Shown: positions 53,647 to 62,317, counted from the first letter of the stretch. The stretch: 64,000 nucleotides of DNA from Bacillota bacterium (GCA_023386955.1 JAEWIS010000031.1:186001-250000); one strand, 5' to 3'. Made by a program: numbers and translations. Notes: generated by a model not told the origin, from the letters alone.

Positions 53647-54456
53647 TTAGCTATAGATGGACAGCTGCGGCGTCAAATCCGTAAACCGGTACAGCTTCGC
53701 CGCCCGTTGGGAATAACGGCTGGAATAACGGAGACGCCCCTCCTCATCGGTTGCCTCCTCCAGAATCCCCTGGCGGCTTTTGGTGGAGGTAATTTTGCGG
53801 ATAAAATTAGGCTCCTCGAACTCCGGCACCACCGCCTGGATCACCTGGTACAGCTCACTTAAGGTAAACTCCTCGGGCAGGAACTCCCGGGCGATGGTGG
53901 TGGTCAGCATCTTCTCCTTCACCTTGCCGAGCGCATCCTCCAGGATCTCCATGTGGTCAAAAGCCAGCTCCATCGCCAATGCCTCCCGGACGGTCATCAG
54001 CCGAACATCCTCCGCATCGGAAGCCGCCTGCCGGTTAGCCAGGGCCTCCTCCTGCACCAACGCAAAAAACGCATGGGAAATCATCCAGCCCCGCGGATCC
54101 CTGCCCGGTTTGCTGTATACATTGAAATACTCCATGTGGACATCCGCGACGCCGGTTTCCTCCTGAAGCTCCCGGAGGGCGCATTCATACATGCTTTCCT
54201 TCTCCATGCAAAAGCCCCCCGGCAAGGCCCATTGCCCTTCATGAGGCCATTTCTTGCGGCGGATCATCAGCACCTGAAGCTCCTGCACGGGCAGCGCTTT
54301 TTTGGTCGTATCCTTTTCCCGGGAGGAGATGGTGAAAATCACAATATCCGCCGGAGCTCCGTCAGGGGTCCGGTAGCTGGCCGAGGTGTAATTGCCGGCA
54401 TGTTCATCCACGTTCTCGTCTTCCATTCCTTCATGGTTTAGAGGTTCCATGTTCAT
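53647..54456 (-). CDS. NrtR-type NUDIX regulator (NUDIX + winged helix)
   Basis: 269 residues. The NUDIX box is complete: after GGF it reads CMEKE, then the Glu, and RELQEETGV, so hydrolysis is possible. A C-terminal domain (FTLSELYQVIQAVVPEFEEP then NFIRKITSTKSRQGI) is the winged helix of NrtR regulators. Family knowledge: NrtR represses NAD synthesis or salvage genes and releases DNA on ADP-ribose. The start is ambiguous between 54456 (4 bases after AAAAGGA) and 54450 (10 bases). The stop is 107 bp before the ADP-ribosylglycohydrolase start on the same strand. Confidence 0.88.
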   Translation of the reverse strand: MNMEPLNHEGMEDENVDEHAGNYTSASYRTPDGAPADIVIFTISSREKDTTKKALPVQELQVLMIRRKKWPHEGQWALPGGFCMEKESMYECALRELQEETGVADVHMEYFNVYSKPGRDPRGWMISHAFFALVQEEALANRQAASDAEDVRLMTVREALAMELAFDHMEILEDALGKVKEKMLTTTIAREFLPEEFTLSELYQVIQAVVPEFEEPNFIRKITSTKSRQGILEEATDEEGRLRYSSRYSQRAAKLYRFTDLTPQLSIYS

Positions 54457-54471
54457 TCCATCCTTTTAATA

Positions 54472-54497
54472 TCATAATATTGATATATTTATTATGA
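54472..54497. promoter_or_regulatory. Inverted repeat upstream of the NrtR gene
   Basis: TCATAATA and TATTATGA are separated by 10 bases, in an AT-rich stretch 16 bp upstream of the start codon. It may be an autoregulatory NrtR site. Confidence 0.45.
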
Positions 54498-54592
54498 CAT
54501 TTTTAATTTAGATGTCAACCCCTTCCATTCCACAAAAAAACCGCCCCCTGCCCGTAAGAGCAAAGAACGGCAATGAAGAAGCTGCCCGAACA

Positions 54593-55258
54593 TTATTTTT
54601 CTGCCAAAAACGCTTGGTACGCTGTCAGCAAATCATGAAGCGCCGTGCGGATTTCACCATTTTCCCCGGCTTCCAGCGCTTTGGCTACAGCAGTTTGTGC
54701 CTTCACAATGCCTTCGTCCAAGGGAAATACCTTCAACACAGGGGAAACGGAGGCAGAATCCACACCCTCCAATTGCTCATCCCCCACCACCACAGCCCGC
54801 CGGATATCCACGGACACGGACTTCGGGACAGCTTCATCCTGAGACGCTCCCGCTTCAGCATCAACTCTCACTGCCGGTATAGCCCGGATTGCGATTTCCA
54901 ACGGGAGCGTTGTTACATCCTCTCCTCCCTCCGTGGGTGACGTCAGGTGTACGCTGTACGTCTGGGCTTTGCCTTTTTCCTTGTACTGCTCCAAGGTGCG
55001 GGTCCATTCCTCCACCGTTTCCGGGGCATAGGTTTTGGCCAGCTCCAGAGGATCGGGAATCGAGGCCAGAGCAAATGATGTCACATTTGTCCCGTCATAA
55101 GCTGCTACCGCACGGGTCACTTGAATATTCCCGGCAGACACACCTCCGCTATCCTTCACTCCATCGGTAGATCCGGCACCGCCTCCTCCTGCCGGAGCGA
55201 CAGCGGATAACAGCGTGAGGGACAGCAAACTTTTGGCCAAAATAATAGGTAATGACAT
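54593..55258 (-). CDS. Secreted protein of unknown function
   Basis: 221 residues; GAAGGAG precedes the ATG. A signal peptide (SLPIILAKSLLSLTLLSAVA) and a Gly/Ser-rich linker precede a mixed alpha/beta domain (IQVTRAVAAYDGTNVTSFAL; TVEEWTRTLEQYKEKGKAQT). I recognise no family. It is divergent from the two-component system that starts 158 bp away and is a candidate for its target or input. Confidence 0.7.
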   Translation of the reverse strand: MSLPIILAKSLLSLTLLSAVAPAGGGGAGSTDGVKDSGGVSAGNIQVTRAVAAYDGTNVTSFALASIPDPLELAKTYAPETVEEWTRTLEQYKEKGKAQTYSVHLTSPTEGGEDVTTLPLEIAIRAIPAVRVDAEAGASQDEAVPKSVSVDIRRAVVVGDEQLEGVDSASVSPVLKVFPLDEGIVKAQTAVAKALEAGENGEIRTALHDLLTAYQAFLAEK

Positions 55259-55415
55259 GGTTGAACATCTCCTTCGTCTGGTTTGTCTAACATCCCCAGT
55301 CTACCGAGGGACCATGGCAGGAGATTGGTGAATTTGTGGAAAAACAATGGCAGGCCGTCCGCCAACCCTGCGGCTTGTTATAATGGAACCAACCTTACGA
55401 ACGGGAGCTGTGACG

Positions 55416-56162
55416 ATGAACCGTCCTTTTTATATTGCTGTTGTAGATGACGATACCCATATCCGGGAGCTGGTGGAGGCGTGCCTGAAGAAGGAGCAAT
55501 ACCGGACAGCCGGGCTGGCCTCGGCGGAGGAGGCTTTGGATCTGTGGCGGAGGGACCCGCCGGACCTGTGGGTGCTGGACATCATGCTGCCGGGTATGGA
55601 CGGCTACGCCTTTTGCCAATTGATTCGCCGGGAGGCCGAGGTGCCCATCATCATGATCTCCGCCCGGGACCACGAGGTGGACAAGGTGCTGGGACTGGAG
55701 CTGGGCAGCGACGATTACCTGACCAAACCCTTCAGCCTCCGGGAGCTTACGGCAAGGATCAAACGGCTCCTCCACCGCTGGTACCGAACGCAAGAGAACA
55801 GCCCCGGTTTACAATCCGCTGGGGGGCAGCCCGCCGCTTCACAGCGTTTGGTCTGGGGCGCTCTGCATGTGCTGCCGGAGGAGCGCAGAATCTTTTGGAA
55901 TCAGCAGGAAGTGGAGTTAACGATGAAGGAATTCGAGCTGCTGCATGTGCTGGCGCTACATCCCAACCGGGCGTTTACCCGGGAGGAGCTGCTGACGCTG
56001 GTGTGGGGCGATGACTATTTCGGCAGCGACCGCGCTGTAGACCATCTGATCAAACGGGTGCGCAAAAAAATGCCGGAGCTGCCCATCGAGGCCATTTGGG
56101 GTCATGGGTACAGATTCCGCATCGGGGAGGCTGAGCAGCTTGAAGCTGGTCTATCAGATTAA
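55416..56162 (+). CDS. OmpR family response regulator
   Basis: 248 residues from the ATG at 55416, 8 bases after GGGAG. Receiver domain: acidic pocket DDD at 11-13, phospho-acceptor D55 (WVLDIMLPG) and K104 (YLTKPF). The C-terminal winged helix has MKEFELLHVLALHPNRAFTR then EELLTLVWG and DHLIKRVRKKM. It overlaps the histidine kinase start by 23 bp, so the two are one operon. Confidence 0.94.
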   Translation: MNRPFYIAVVDDDTHIRELVEACLKKEQYRTAGLASAEEALDLWRRDPPDLWVLDIMLPGMDGYAFCQLIRREAEVPIIMISARDHEVDKVLGLELGSDDYLTKPFSLRELTARIKRLLHRWYRTQENSPGLQSAGGQPAASQRLVWGALHVLPEERRIFWNQQEVELTMKEFELLHVLALHPNRAFTREELLTLVWGDDYFGSDRAVDHLIKRVRKKMPELPIEAIWGHGYRFRIGEAEQLEAGLSD

Positions 56163-57633
56163 TCTTGCCTTTGCCATATCGCTGATTCTGGTGCTGTCGG
56201 TAACCGGAGCCGTCATTCATTTTGTGCTGATGGATCATTTTATCGGGGCGCAAAAGGAGGATCTCAAAACCATGGGCGCCGCCATGACCGCCAAGCTGGG
56301 GGTGGCTGCCGTATCTGGAGTTCAGAATGGGGCTTCCGAAACCTTACCCGCTCCTATGCAAAACCAAGGCGATTCTGCAGGCCCCACCCTTGCCCATGCA
56401 GACGAGGACGGGAGCCTCCGCATATCCCTCTCCTCCTTCGAGGTAACCGGGAATGTCAGTTCTACTGGCGTTCCCATGAGCATCAGCATCCCTTATTCCG
56501 AGGTCAGAGCCATCCTCACCGACAAAGAGGGCAATGTGGTTACCGCTAACCTATGGGAGGAATCCGCTGTGCCGTTGACTCCTGCAGTGGGTATTTCCCC
56601 TTCCACCTTAATCCCCCCCTCTGTGAATCTGGAAAAAATATGGAACGGCACCGATACGGCTTATGTTTCCCGGGTGGAGGCTCTTCCCGCCGGGACCCTG
56701 ACCCTGCTGACACCGGTGAGCCGGATTAAGGCCATTGAGCAGGAGCTGCTGCGCAGATTTCTGATCATTTTCGCAGCCGGGGGAGTGGTCATGGCGGCGC
56801 TCAGCCTCCTTTTTACAAGAAAGCTGATTCGCCCTCTGATGCTGCTGAAGGAGGAGCTGGAGAAGGTGAAGGAAAGGCGGTTCGCCCAGGTGCGGCTGGT
56901 CCGCGGCGGCGGGGAGATCGGAGCTGTAGCCAAAGCCGTATACGAAATGGCCGGGGAGCTGAACCGGTTTATCCGGGTGCAAAAGGAATTTTTCCAGAAC
57001 GCCTCCCATGAGCTGAAAACCCCTCTGATGTCTATTTCCGGCTATGCGGAGGGAATCCGGGACGGGCTTTTTGAAGGAAAACAAGTGGAACGGGGATTGG
57101 ACATCATTGTCAGTGAATGCGGCCGGGTGAAAAAGCTGGTGATGGAGATGACGCTGCTGGCCAAGCTGGACAGCGCGGAGGAGCTGTTCCGGGTGTCACC
57201 CGTTCCGTTGGCGGAACTGATCGATGAGGCTGTTGAGAGAATCAATCCTATGCTGGATTCCAAGGGATTGTCTGTGCGGGTAATGCTGCCCGAAGAAGGT
57301 CCTCCTGTCATCCGGGCCGACCGGGACAAGCTCCTGCAGGCGCTTCTGAATGTGGCCGCCAATGCCGTGCGTTACGCAATGACGGGTATTGTGATCAGGG
57401 TAAATGCTGCAGAGGATGAGGTGCGGCTGTCGGTGACCGATGACGGCTGCGGGTTTCCGGAGGAGCTCTTGCCTATGTTATTCCACCGTTTCATGAAGGG
57501 CAAGGACGGCGAATCCGGGCTGGGGCTTGCCATCTCCCGGGCGATTGTGGAGGGCTGCGGGGGAATGATTGAGGCCGGCAATTGCCCCGAAGGAGGCGCG
57601 GTTATCTCGATGACGCTGCCTGCCGCCGCGTAA
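56140..57633 (+). CDS. Sensor histidine kinase
   Basis: About 497 residues if started at the TTG at 56140, which lies 9 bases after GGGAGG, inside the end of the regulator gene; the frame is open back to an ATG at 56104 without a matching site. First membrane helix LAFAISLILVLSVTGAVIHF, extracellular region of about 165 residues, second helix FLIIFAAGGVVMAALSLLFT, HAMP, then H-box H290 (NASHELKTPLMSISG). The ATPase domain has N (LNVAANAVRYA), G1 (VTDDGCGFP) and G2 (ESGLGLAIS). The signal is unknown. Confidence 0.92.
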   Translation: MKLVYQINLAFAISLILVLSVTGAVIHFVLMDHFIGAQKEDLKTMGAAMTAKLGVAAVSGVQNGASETLPAPMQNQGDSAGPTLAHADEDGSLRISLSSFEVTGNVSSTGVPMSISIPYSEVRAILTDKEGNVVTANLWEESAVPLTPAVGISPSTLIPPSVNLEKIWNGTDTAYVSRVEALPAGTLTLLTPVSRIKAIEQELLRRFLIIFAAGGVVMAALSLLFTRKLIRPLMLLKEELEKVKERRFAQVRLVRGGGEIGAVAKAVYEMAGELNRFIRVQKEFFQNASHELKTPLMSISGYAEGIRDGLFEGKQVERGLDIIVSECGRVKKLVMEMTLLAKLDSAEELFRVSPVPLAELIDEAVERINPMLDSKGLSVRVMLPEEGPPVIRADRDKLLQALLNVAANAVRYAMTGIVIRVNAAEDEVRLSVTDDGCGFPEELLPMLFHRFMKGKDGESGLGLAISRAIVEGCGGMIEAGNCPEGGAVISMTLPAAA

Positions 57634-57727
57634 TGCAAAAAGCGGAGCCGCTGTGTGCCGGATTGCACACCGCTGCCCCGCTGATTCACCGGATGCATAT
57701 GCTCTATGCTTCTTTTGCAAACACAGC

Positions 57728-57886
57728 CTAGAACATAGGGAACACATACCGGACCAGGAAATACAACACACCGAAGAAAATAATCAGATACGCCGCATAC
57801 TTGATAAAGGTCGACATGACTTCGCTGTTGTCCGTCTTTTTTTCAATGCGCGTTTCTTTGATTTCGCGGTCATTCACGGGCTCCAT
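57728..57886 (-). CDS. Small single-pass membrane protein, 52 residues
   Basis: The ATG at 57886 is 9 bases after GGAGG. The charged N-terminal half (EPVNDREIKETRIEKKTDNS) is followed by one membrane helix (YAAYLIIFFGVLYFLVRYVF) and a two-residue tail. Codon use and the ribosome binding site support a real gene. I recognise no family. It is convergent with the histidine kinase gene and 75 bp from the AraC gene stop. Confidence 0.7.
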   Translation of the reverse strand: MEPVNDREIKETRIEKKTDNSEVMSTFIKYAAYLIIFFGVLYFLVRYVFPMF

Positions 57887-57961
57887 GGCCATCCGCCTCC
57901 TCATGTTGGGATAGGCGTTTTTACCCGATGTATGGGAGGGTCAAACAATCCTGTTGTGCGA

Positions 57962-58837
57962 CTATTGATTGATCCATTTTTTGCGGTATTGGTAGGGGGT
58001 GGTCCCCATATGGGCTTTGAAAAGCCTGCAGAAATAAGAGCCATTCATCAGCCCGATCTCCTCCGCGATCAAAGAAACCGGCTTGTGGGTGGTGGTCAGC
58101 AGGTGGACCGCCTGATGAATCCGGCGGGTGGCGATATAATCCGAGATGGTGATGCCGGTGGCTGCTTTAAACAAGTGGGCAATATGGTAAGGAGACAAAT
58201 GCAGCGCCTGGGCCATTTCCTCCAGACTGTACGGAGCGGTAAAGTTGGCCTCGATCCAGCTCAAAATATGCTCCACCTGATGGTTTTTCCTCCGGCTTTC
58301 CATATCCGTATCCAGCAGCTCCTGCTTGTCCCATAATTGCTTCAGCTTGCGGAAGAGGATGACCAGAAATAAGGAGGCCTCTTCATTCCGATCCTTCGCG
58401 GGAAGAGACGGCAGCCGCTCCTGCATATCAATGAACAGCTGCTCCAAATCATCCCCTCCGTCCACCCCGTACAGGCAGGGAAAAGGAAGCTTACCCAAGT
58501 GGATAAACTGGAAGAAGCTGTGTAGGGCCGGCCATTTTTGAAAATAGCTGTCGAACCGGGTTGGCTCGAAGGTGACCACGGACCGCTCAAAGGACTGGTT
58601 ATCTGAATAATCCAGACTCAGATGGTGAAGCTGGTAGGGCTGGAACATACACAGCATACCCGGCTTGATGGGGTAGCTGTTGTTATTGACGATCATGGTC
58701 CCTTTGCCCTGGTGGATCCACAGAAACTCCATCCCCAGGTGGGAGTGGAAGGTTTCCTTATGCTCGTAATTCACACTCTTGCGCTTATAGGCAAACTGCA
58801 AGGGCTCCCCGCTGAAGTGGCCCACCATATAGGACAT
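57962..58837 (-). CDS. AraC family transcriptional regulator with cupin sensor domain
   Basis: 291 residues from the ATG at 58837, 8 bases after GGGAGG. The N-terminal half is a cupin (ETFHSHLGMEFLWIHQGKGT; PIKPGMLCMFQPYQLHHL), as in AraC/RhaS sugar sensors. The C-terminus holds two helix-turn-helix units (LEEMAQALHLSPYHIAHLFK; VSLIAEEIGLMNGSYFCRLF). It is divergent from the Gfo/Idh/MocA gene and probably controls it. Confidence 0.92.
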   Translation of the reverse strand: MSYMVGHFSGEPLQFAYKRKSVNYEHKETFHSHLGMEFLWIHQGKGTMIVNNNSYPIKPGMLCMFQPYQLHHLSLDYSDNQSFERSVVTFEPTRFDSYFQKWPALHSFFQFIHLGKLPFPCLYGVDGGDDLEQLFIDMQERLPSLPAKDRNEEASLFLVILFRKLKQLWDKQELLDTDMESRRKNHQVEHILSWIEANFTAPYSLEEMAQALHLSPYHIAHLFKAATGITISDYIATRRIHQAVHLLTTTHKPVSLIAEEIGLMNGSYFCRLFKAHMGTTPYQYRKKWINQ

Positions 58838-59158
58838 GGGTGTATCCTCCCCGTGGTTCATCGTGAGTTTTTGTGGAGTAAACGTCACTTCGTAAGCATC
58901 TACCGCCGCGTTCGGTTACCTACACTATATCATAGTCCGGGCTAACAACCGCAATCTGGTGTTATTTTTTCAACTATGGGGAATCACAATTAATGCCCGG
59001 CTTGGGCTATTCTTTTATAAGGGGCAACGTCTCCGAAGACATAACTTCAAAATTTCCGTTAGGTATGTAAAAAAGCGCTTCCATTAAGACCGTGTTAAAG
59101 CCGGCTTGGGATTGGAAGCAGCTGCAATATAATGAGACCATGAGGAGGAAACCACATC
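58838..59158. other. Divergent intergenic region between the AraC and oxidoreductase genes
   Basis: 321 bp with no gene. It holds the promoter listed next and AAAAAGCGCTTCCA at about 59070, a poor match to a catabolite-response element (three mismatches). An AT-rich run lies at 58960-58985. Confidence 0.5.
59106..59133 (+). promoter_or_regulatory. Putative promoter of the oxidoreductase gene
   Basis: TTGGGA at 59106-59111 and TATAAT at 59128-59133 are 16 bp apart; the start codon is 25 bp downstream of the -10 box. Confidence 0.45.
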
Positions 59159-60235
59159 ATGCAAAAGAGTGACGGAATGAACTACGCGCCTAAGGGCAAG
59201 CCCAATCCGGTGGTTAAAGCGGGGGAATTTGTAATCGCGGCGGTTGCATTGGATCATGGGCATATCTATGGAATGGTAAACGGCCTGCTGGAAGCGGGTG
59301 CCACCCTGAAGTGGGTGTATGACCGTGACCCGGCCAAGGCAGCAGCCTTCGCCAAGACCTATCCCCAGGTACAGATCGCCTCTACAGAAGAAGAGGTTTT
59401 GGCCGATCCGGAGGTGCACCTGATCGCAGGCGCCGCCATCACCTCTGAACGCGGACCTCTTGGCTTGCGGGCGATGGATGCGGGCAAGGACTATTTTACG
59501 GACAAGGCTCCCTTCACCACGCTGGAGCAGCTGGAAGCGGCTCGCGCCAAGGTAAAGGAAACCGGCCGGAAATATATGGTCTACTACAGCGAGCGGCTTC
59601 ACGTGGAATCGGCGGTATATGCCGGACAGCTAATCGAGCAGGGTGCTATCGGACGTGTGGTCCAGGTGACAGGCTTCGGCCCGCACCGGTTGAATGCCCC
59701 CTCCCGGCCGGACTGGTTCTTCAAGAAGGAGCAATACGGCGGCATCCTCTGCGATATCGGCAGCCATCAGGTGGAGCAGTTCCTGTTTTATGCCGGCTGC
59801 AAAAGCGCCCAGGTTCTGCACAGCAAGGTGGCCAACTATAACGCACCGGATTACCCCGAGCTGGAGGACTTCGGCGACGCGACTCTCCTGGGGGATAACG
59901 GCGCAACCCAATATTTCCGGGTGGACTGGCTGACCCCTAACGGTCTTGGCACCTGGGGCGATGGCCGGACCCTGATCCTGGGCACCGAGGGTTACATCGA
60001 GCTCCGCAAATATATCGACATCGCCCGGGACAAATCCAGCAACCACGTGTATCTGGTTAACGGCGAGGGCGAGTACCACTTCCATGTGGACGGTCAAGTG
60101 GGGTATCCCTTCTTCGGCGAGCTGATCCTCGACTGCCTGAACCGCACCGAAAAAGCCATGACACAGGAGCATGCCTTTATGGCCGCGGAGCTGTGCCTGA
60201 AGGCACAAGCCCAGGCGGTGCGCATCGAGGGATAG
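59159..60235 (+). CDS. Gfo/Idh/MocA family oxidoreductase
   Basis: 358 residues; GAGGAAA precedes the ATG. The Rossmann part reads VIAAVALDHGHIYGMVNGLL with LKWVYDRDPAKAAAFAKTYP (NAD ribose contact), and DYFTDKAPF corresponds to the EKP catalytic-lysine motif. The GxGxxG loop is altered (ALDHGHIYG), as in a Paenibacillus-type subgroup that seems to act on unusual sugars. The C-terminal domain has GSHQVEQFLFYAG. It probably oxidises or reduces a sugar or inositol derivative. Divergent from an AraC-cupin regulator. Confidence 0.88.
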   Translation: MQKSDGMNYAPKGKPNPVVKAGEFVIAAVALDHGHIYGMVNGLLEAGATLKWVYDRDPAKAAAFAKTYPQVQIASTEEEVLADPEVHLIAGAAITSERGPLGLRAMDAGKDYFTDKAPFTTLEQLEAARAKVKETGRKYMVYYSERLHVESAVYAGQLIEQGAIGRVVQVTGFGPHRLNAPSRPDWFFKKEQYGGILCDIGSHQVEQFLFYAGCKSAQVLHSKVANYNAPDYPELEDFGDATLLGDNGATQYFRVDWLTPNGLGTWGDGRTLILGTEGYIELRKYIDIARDKSSNHVYLVNGEGEYHFHVDGQVGYPFFGELILDCLNRTEKAMTQEHAFMAAELCLKAQAQAVRIEG

Positions 60236-60297
60236 GCCGGCGCCGCAGGCTTGCGTAAACACATGTAAGCTTAGGCGTGAGACGCAAGTATGTAGGG

Positions 60298-60328
60298 AGC
60301 CGCATGACGGTTGGTCATGCGGCTTTTT
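60298..60328 (+). terminator. Terminator after the oxidoreductase gene
   Basis: A perfect 11-bp stem (AGCCGCATGAC / GTCATGCGGCT) with a 5-base loop is followed by TTTTT. Confidence 0.88.
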
Positions 60329-60487
60329 GTTGTACCATGCTTTTCATTTGCCCTCCTGGCCCCGTGCGCATCACCCATATTAGCCCAGAGCCCCCGCCCA
60401 CTTGTCCTCTTGTCCACTTGCCTACGCCCATCTATCCCAATGCTCAGTTGACTACTTACCCACTGGCTACCATACACACACGCAACC

Positions 60488-60672
60488 TTGCGGACCCACG
60501 TTCCGTTATTTTGCGAAAACCAGTGTTTTTTCCAATCTTACGAACCGTAGAGACGCTATATGGAGGTAAACGGCGGGATGAGGCATCTTTGGAGGCAAAT
60601 AAGGTATCCTCTGTCCGCGAAATCCAAGAAAAAGTTGAAAATGGGAAAATACCGTATCCTGAGTCCGTTCGG
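60488..60672. repeat. Four-copy intergenic element, diverged (two direct, two inverted)
   Basis: Direct copies at 60488-60521 (GCGGACCCACGTTCCGTTAT then TTT) and from 60535 (TTACGAACCGTAGAGACGCT then ATAT); inverted copies at 60591-60623 (AAATAAGGTATCCTCTGTCC then GCG) and 60634-60672 (AAATACCGTATCCTGAGTCC then GTTCG). Same layout as at 52304 but more decayed. It lies in a 518-bp non-coding region between the oxidoreductase terminator and the phage lysin gene. Confidence 0.7.
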
Positions 60673-60753
60673 GCAAGCGCTCATTTGATCGAAAGTCCTG
60701 GAAAGTAACATTACCCCCGACTATTGTCCCCAGCCCACCAATAAACTCCCCCA

Positions 60754-61554
60754 CTATTCCGCTTGCAGCCCGGAGGCGGCCCTAAGTTCGTTCGCCAGAT
60801 GATGCTGCCAATCCCGCAGCCCTTTCCACGCCTCCGCGTCTGCGGAACGTCTCTCCTGCTCTGCTTTGACCCGCTCCGTCTCACATTCGGTCCAGTGTTT
60901 TTTCAGAAAGCTGTCGATAATATTGGCCGCCACCTCTTTACTAAGCTGCGGCGCTGCTGGTTTAACCGCCATCCCTACTCGCCACCCTCCAGCATCCCCG
61001 TTGGACTCACAGCGATCAATGCCGATGCCGTTGACGGAGATGTCATTTTCATATTGGTAGATGCTGTTTTGCGGAAAGACCTGCCCGCGGCTCCAAGCAT
61101 AGGTTTGCATCAGCTTTTGGGTGACCCCGCGTTGGTAAATCGCTTTGCAAACCGCATAAGAGCCGTAGATGCCCAACTCATATCCGTCAATCTCCGCATC
61201 AAATGCCCGCATATAGGCTTCAATCCGGTCATAGTCCGCTGCCTGTGCATCATAATCCACCGCTGCATAAATGGTGCTGCCCTCCGGCTGGCCAACTTGC
61301 TTGGCATAAGCCAATGCTTGTCTGCCGTCGGCTTGTCCCGCGGCAGCGCCCTCCCGGGGACGGCTGGCGGTGCGCTCGTACAAGGAGACAATGTACAATC
61401 CCGCCTGGGAAATATCCCTGGCCTCCACGGCCGAAAGCGCCTTCCAACTGGTCGGGTTATCCAGATACCTCCCCACAAAAACAAAACCCTGTGCGGCAAA
61501 CGCCTGGGCTTTCTCGGCCGTTAACCGGGTGGCGGTATCAAAGCCTTTTGCCAT
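60754..61554 (-). CDS. Phage lysin-like protein with DUF1906 domain
   Basis: 266 residues; GGGGGG lies 9 bases before the ATG. Residues 1-200 form a DUF1906/Rv2525c-like glycoside-hydrolase-type domain (MAKGFDTATRLTAEKAQAFA; FVGRYLDNPTSWKALS; IYAAVDYDAQAADYDRIEAY; IYQYENDISVNGIGIDRCES). The C-terminus is coiled coil. Its place after the holin, 1 bp apart, is that of the endolysin in phage lysis cassettes. The peptidoglycan bond cut is not known. Confidence 0.85.
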   Translation of the reverse strand: MAKGFDTATRLTAEKAQAFAAQGFVFVGRYLDNPTSWKALSAVEARDISQAGLYIVSLYERTASRPREGAAAGQADGRQALAYAKQVGQPEGSTIYAAVDYDAQAADYDRIEAYMRAFDAEIDGYELGIYGSYAVCKAIYQRGVTQKLMQTYAWSRGQVFPQNSIYQYENDISVNGIGIDRCESNGDAGGWRVGMAVKPAAPQLSKEVAANIIDSFLKKHWTECETERVKAEQERRSADAEAWKGLRDWQHHLANELRAASGLQAE

Positions 61555-61555
61555 C

Positions 61556-61918
61556 TTAAGCGGCCCCCCGGTTCTTCACGTCCAGCTCCTGCCAGGCTTT
61601 TTGGACGGCGGCGGTTACATCCTCTGCCGACAGACCAATCTTGTCCAGTCGCAGCCGGTCCAGCACATAGCGCACCGCCTCGTTAAGCTTATGGTGCCCG
61701 TCCTCCGTAGCATATTGATGCTCCACCCAGGCGTAGGCTTCCCCTGCCAGCTTATGCAGCAGCTCTCGCTGTGCGGCGCTGGTTCTGGCGGCGAGCCATG
61801 CCTCTACCTTGGTGCGGAGCCGGGCGATCAGAGCCAGGATGAGCATGGCCAACAGGCCAATAATGGCAGTTGCGATGGTTTCCAGATAAGGTTGGGCGAT
61901 TTTGATAATGTTGTCCAT
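61556..61918 (-). CDS. Phage holin, LLH family
   Basis: 120 residues. A single N-terminal membrane helix (ATAIIGLLAMLILALIARL) is followed by a long charged helical tail (KVEAWLAARTSAAQRELLHK; GHHKLNEAVRYVLDRLRLDK), the pattern of LLH-family holins. It would make the membrane lesion that lets the lysin out. Confidence 0.82.
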   Translation of the reverse strand: MDNIIKIAQPYLETIATAIIGLLAMLILALIARLRTKVEAWLAARTSAAQRELLHKLAGEAYAWVEHQYATEDGHHKLNEAVRYVLDRLRLDKIGLSAEDVTAAVQKAWQELDVKNRGAA

Positions 61919-61950
61919 AATGATATATCCTCCTTGGAGGACGGCTGTGA

Positions 61951-62259
61951 TTAGCCGCCCATCAGTTTAATTAATAAGGTGGCGCTGGCAATGCCGGTGC
62001 CCACCATAGTGACCGTCAGGCCAATCAGCCAGCGCTGGGCTGCTTGCATATCATTCAGGCGGTGGTGGGCGGAGCGTGAGGCGTTGGAGTTGTCCGTCAC
62101 CAGCTTCTCCAGCACCTCTAGCCGCCGGGAATGATCCGTCAGCTCCCGCATCAGCGTCACCACCTCCCGTAGCTGCAGCCGAACCTCGGTCATCTCCTTG
62201 ACCGTCTCCTTCAAATCTTCGCATGGCGCTGACGCCACGGGGCAGTCTTTCTGTGTCAT
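61951..62259 (-). CDS. XhlA family phage protein
   Basis: 102 residues; GAGAGGGCGAGAGAG precedes the ATG. The long amphipathic helix (VKEMTEVRLQLREVVTLMRE; RRLEVLEKLVTDNSNASRSA) and the C-terminal membrane helix (LIGLTVTMVGTGIASATLLI) match XhlA of PBSX, which helps host lysis. It sits between XkdX and the holin, as in PBSX. Confidence 0.85.
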   Translation of the reverse strand: MTQKDCPVASAPCEDLKETVKEMTEVRLQLREVVTLMRELTDHSRRLEVLEKLVTDNSNASRSAHHRLNDMQAAQRWLIGLTVTMVGTGIASATLLIKLMGG

Positions 62260-62277
62260 CTCTCTCGCCCTCTCCCC

Positions 62278-62310
62278 ATAAAAATAGCCCCCGGAGTCTC
62301 ACCAGGGGCT
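62278..62310 (-). terminator. Hairpin between the XkdX and XhlA genes
   Basis: On the minus strand, AGCCCCTGG / CCGGGGGCT form a stem, followed by ATTTTT. It separates tail from lysis genes. Confidence 0.55.
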
Positions 62311-62317
62311 TGCCGCC

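Noticed and set aside
59066..59082. Catabolite-response element
   Set aside because: Only the central AAAGCGCTT fits; three consensus positions mismatch, so not listed as a site.
60277..60708. Plus-strand frame of 143 codons
   Set aside because: It begins before a terminator hairpin and runs through the repeat element; no family features.
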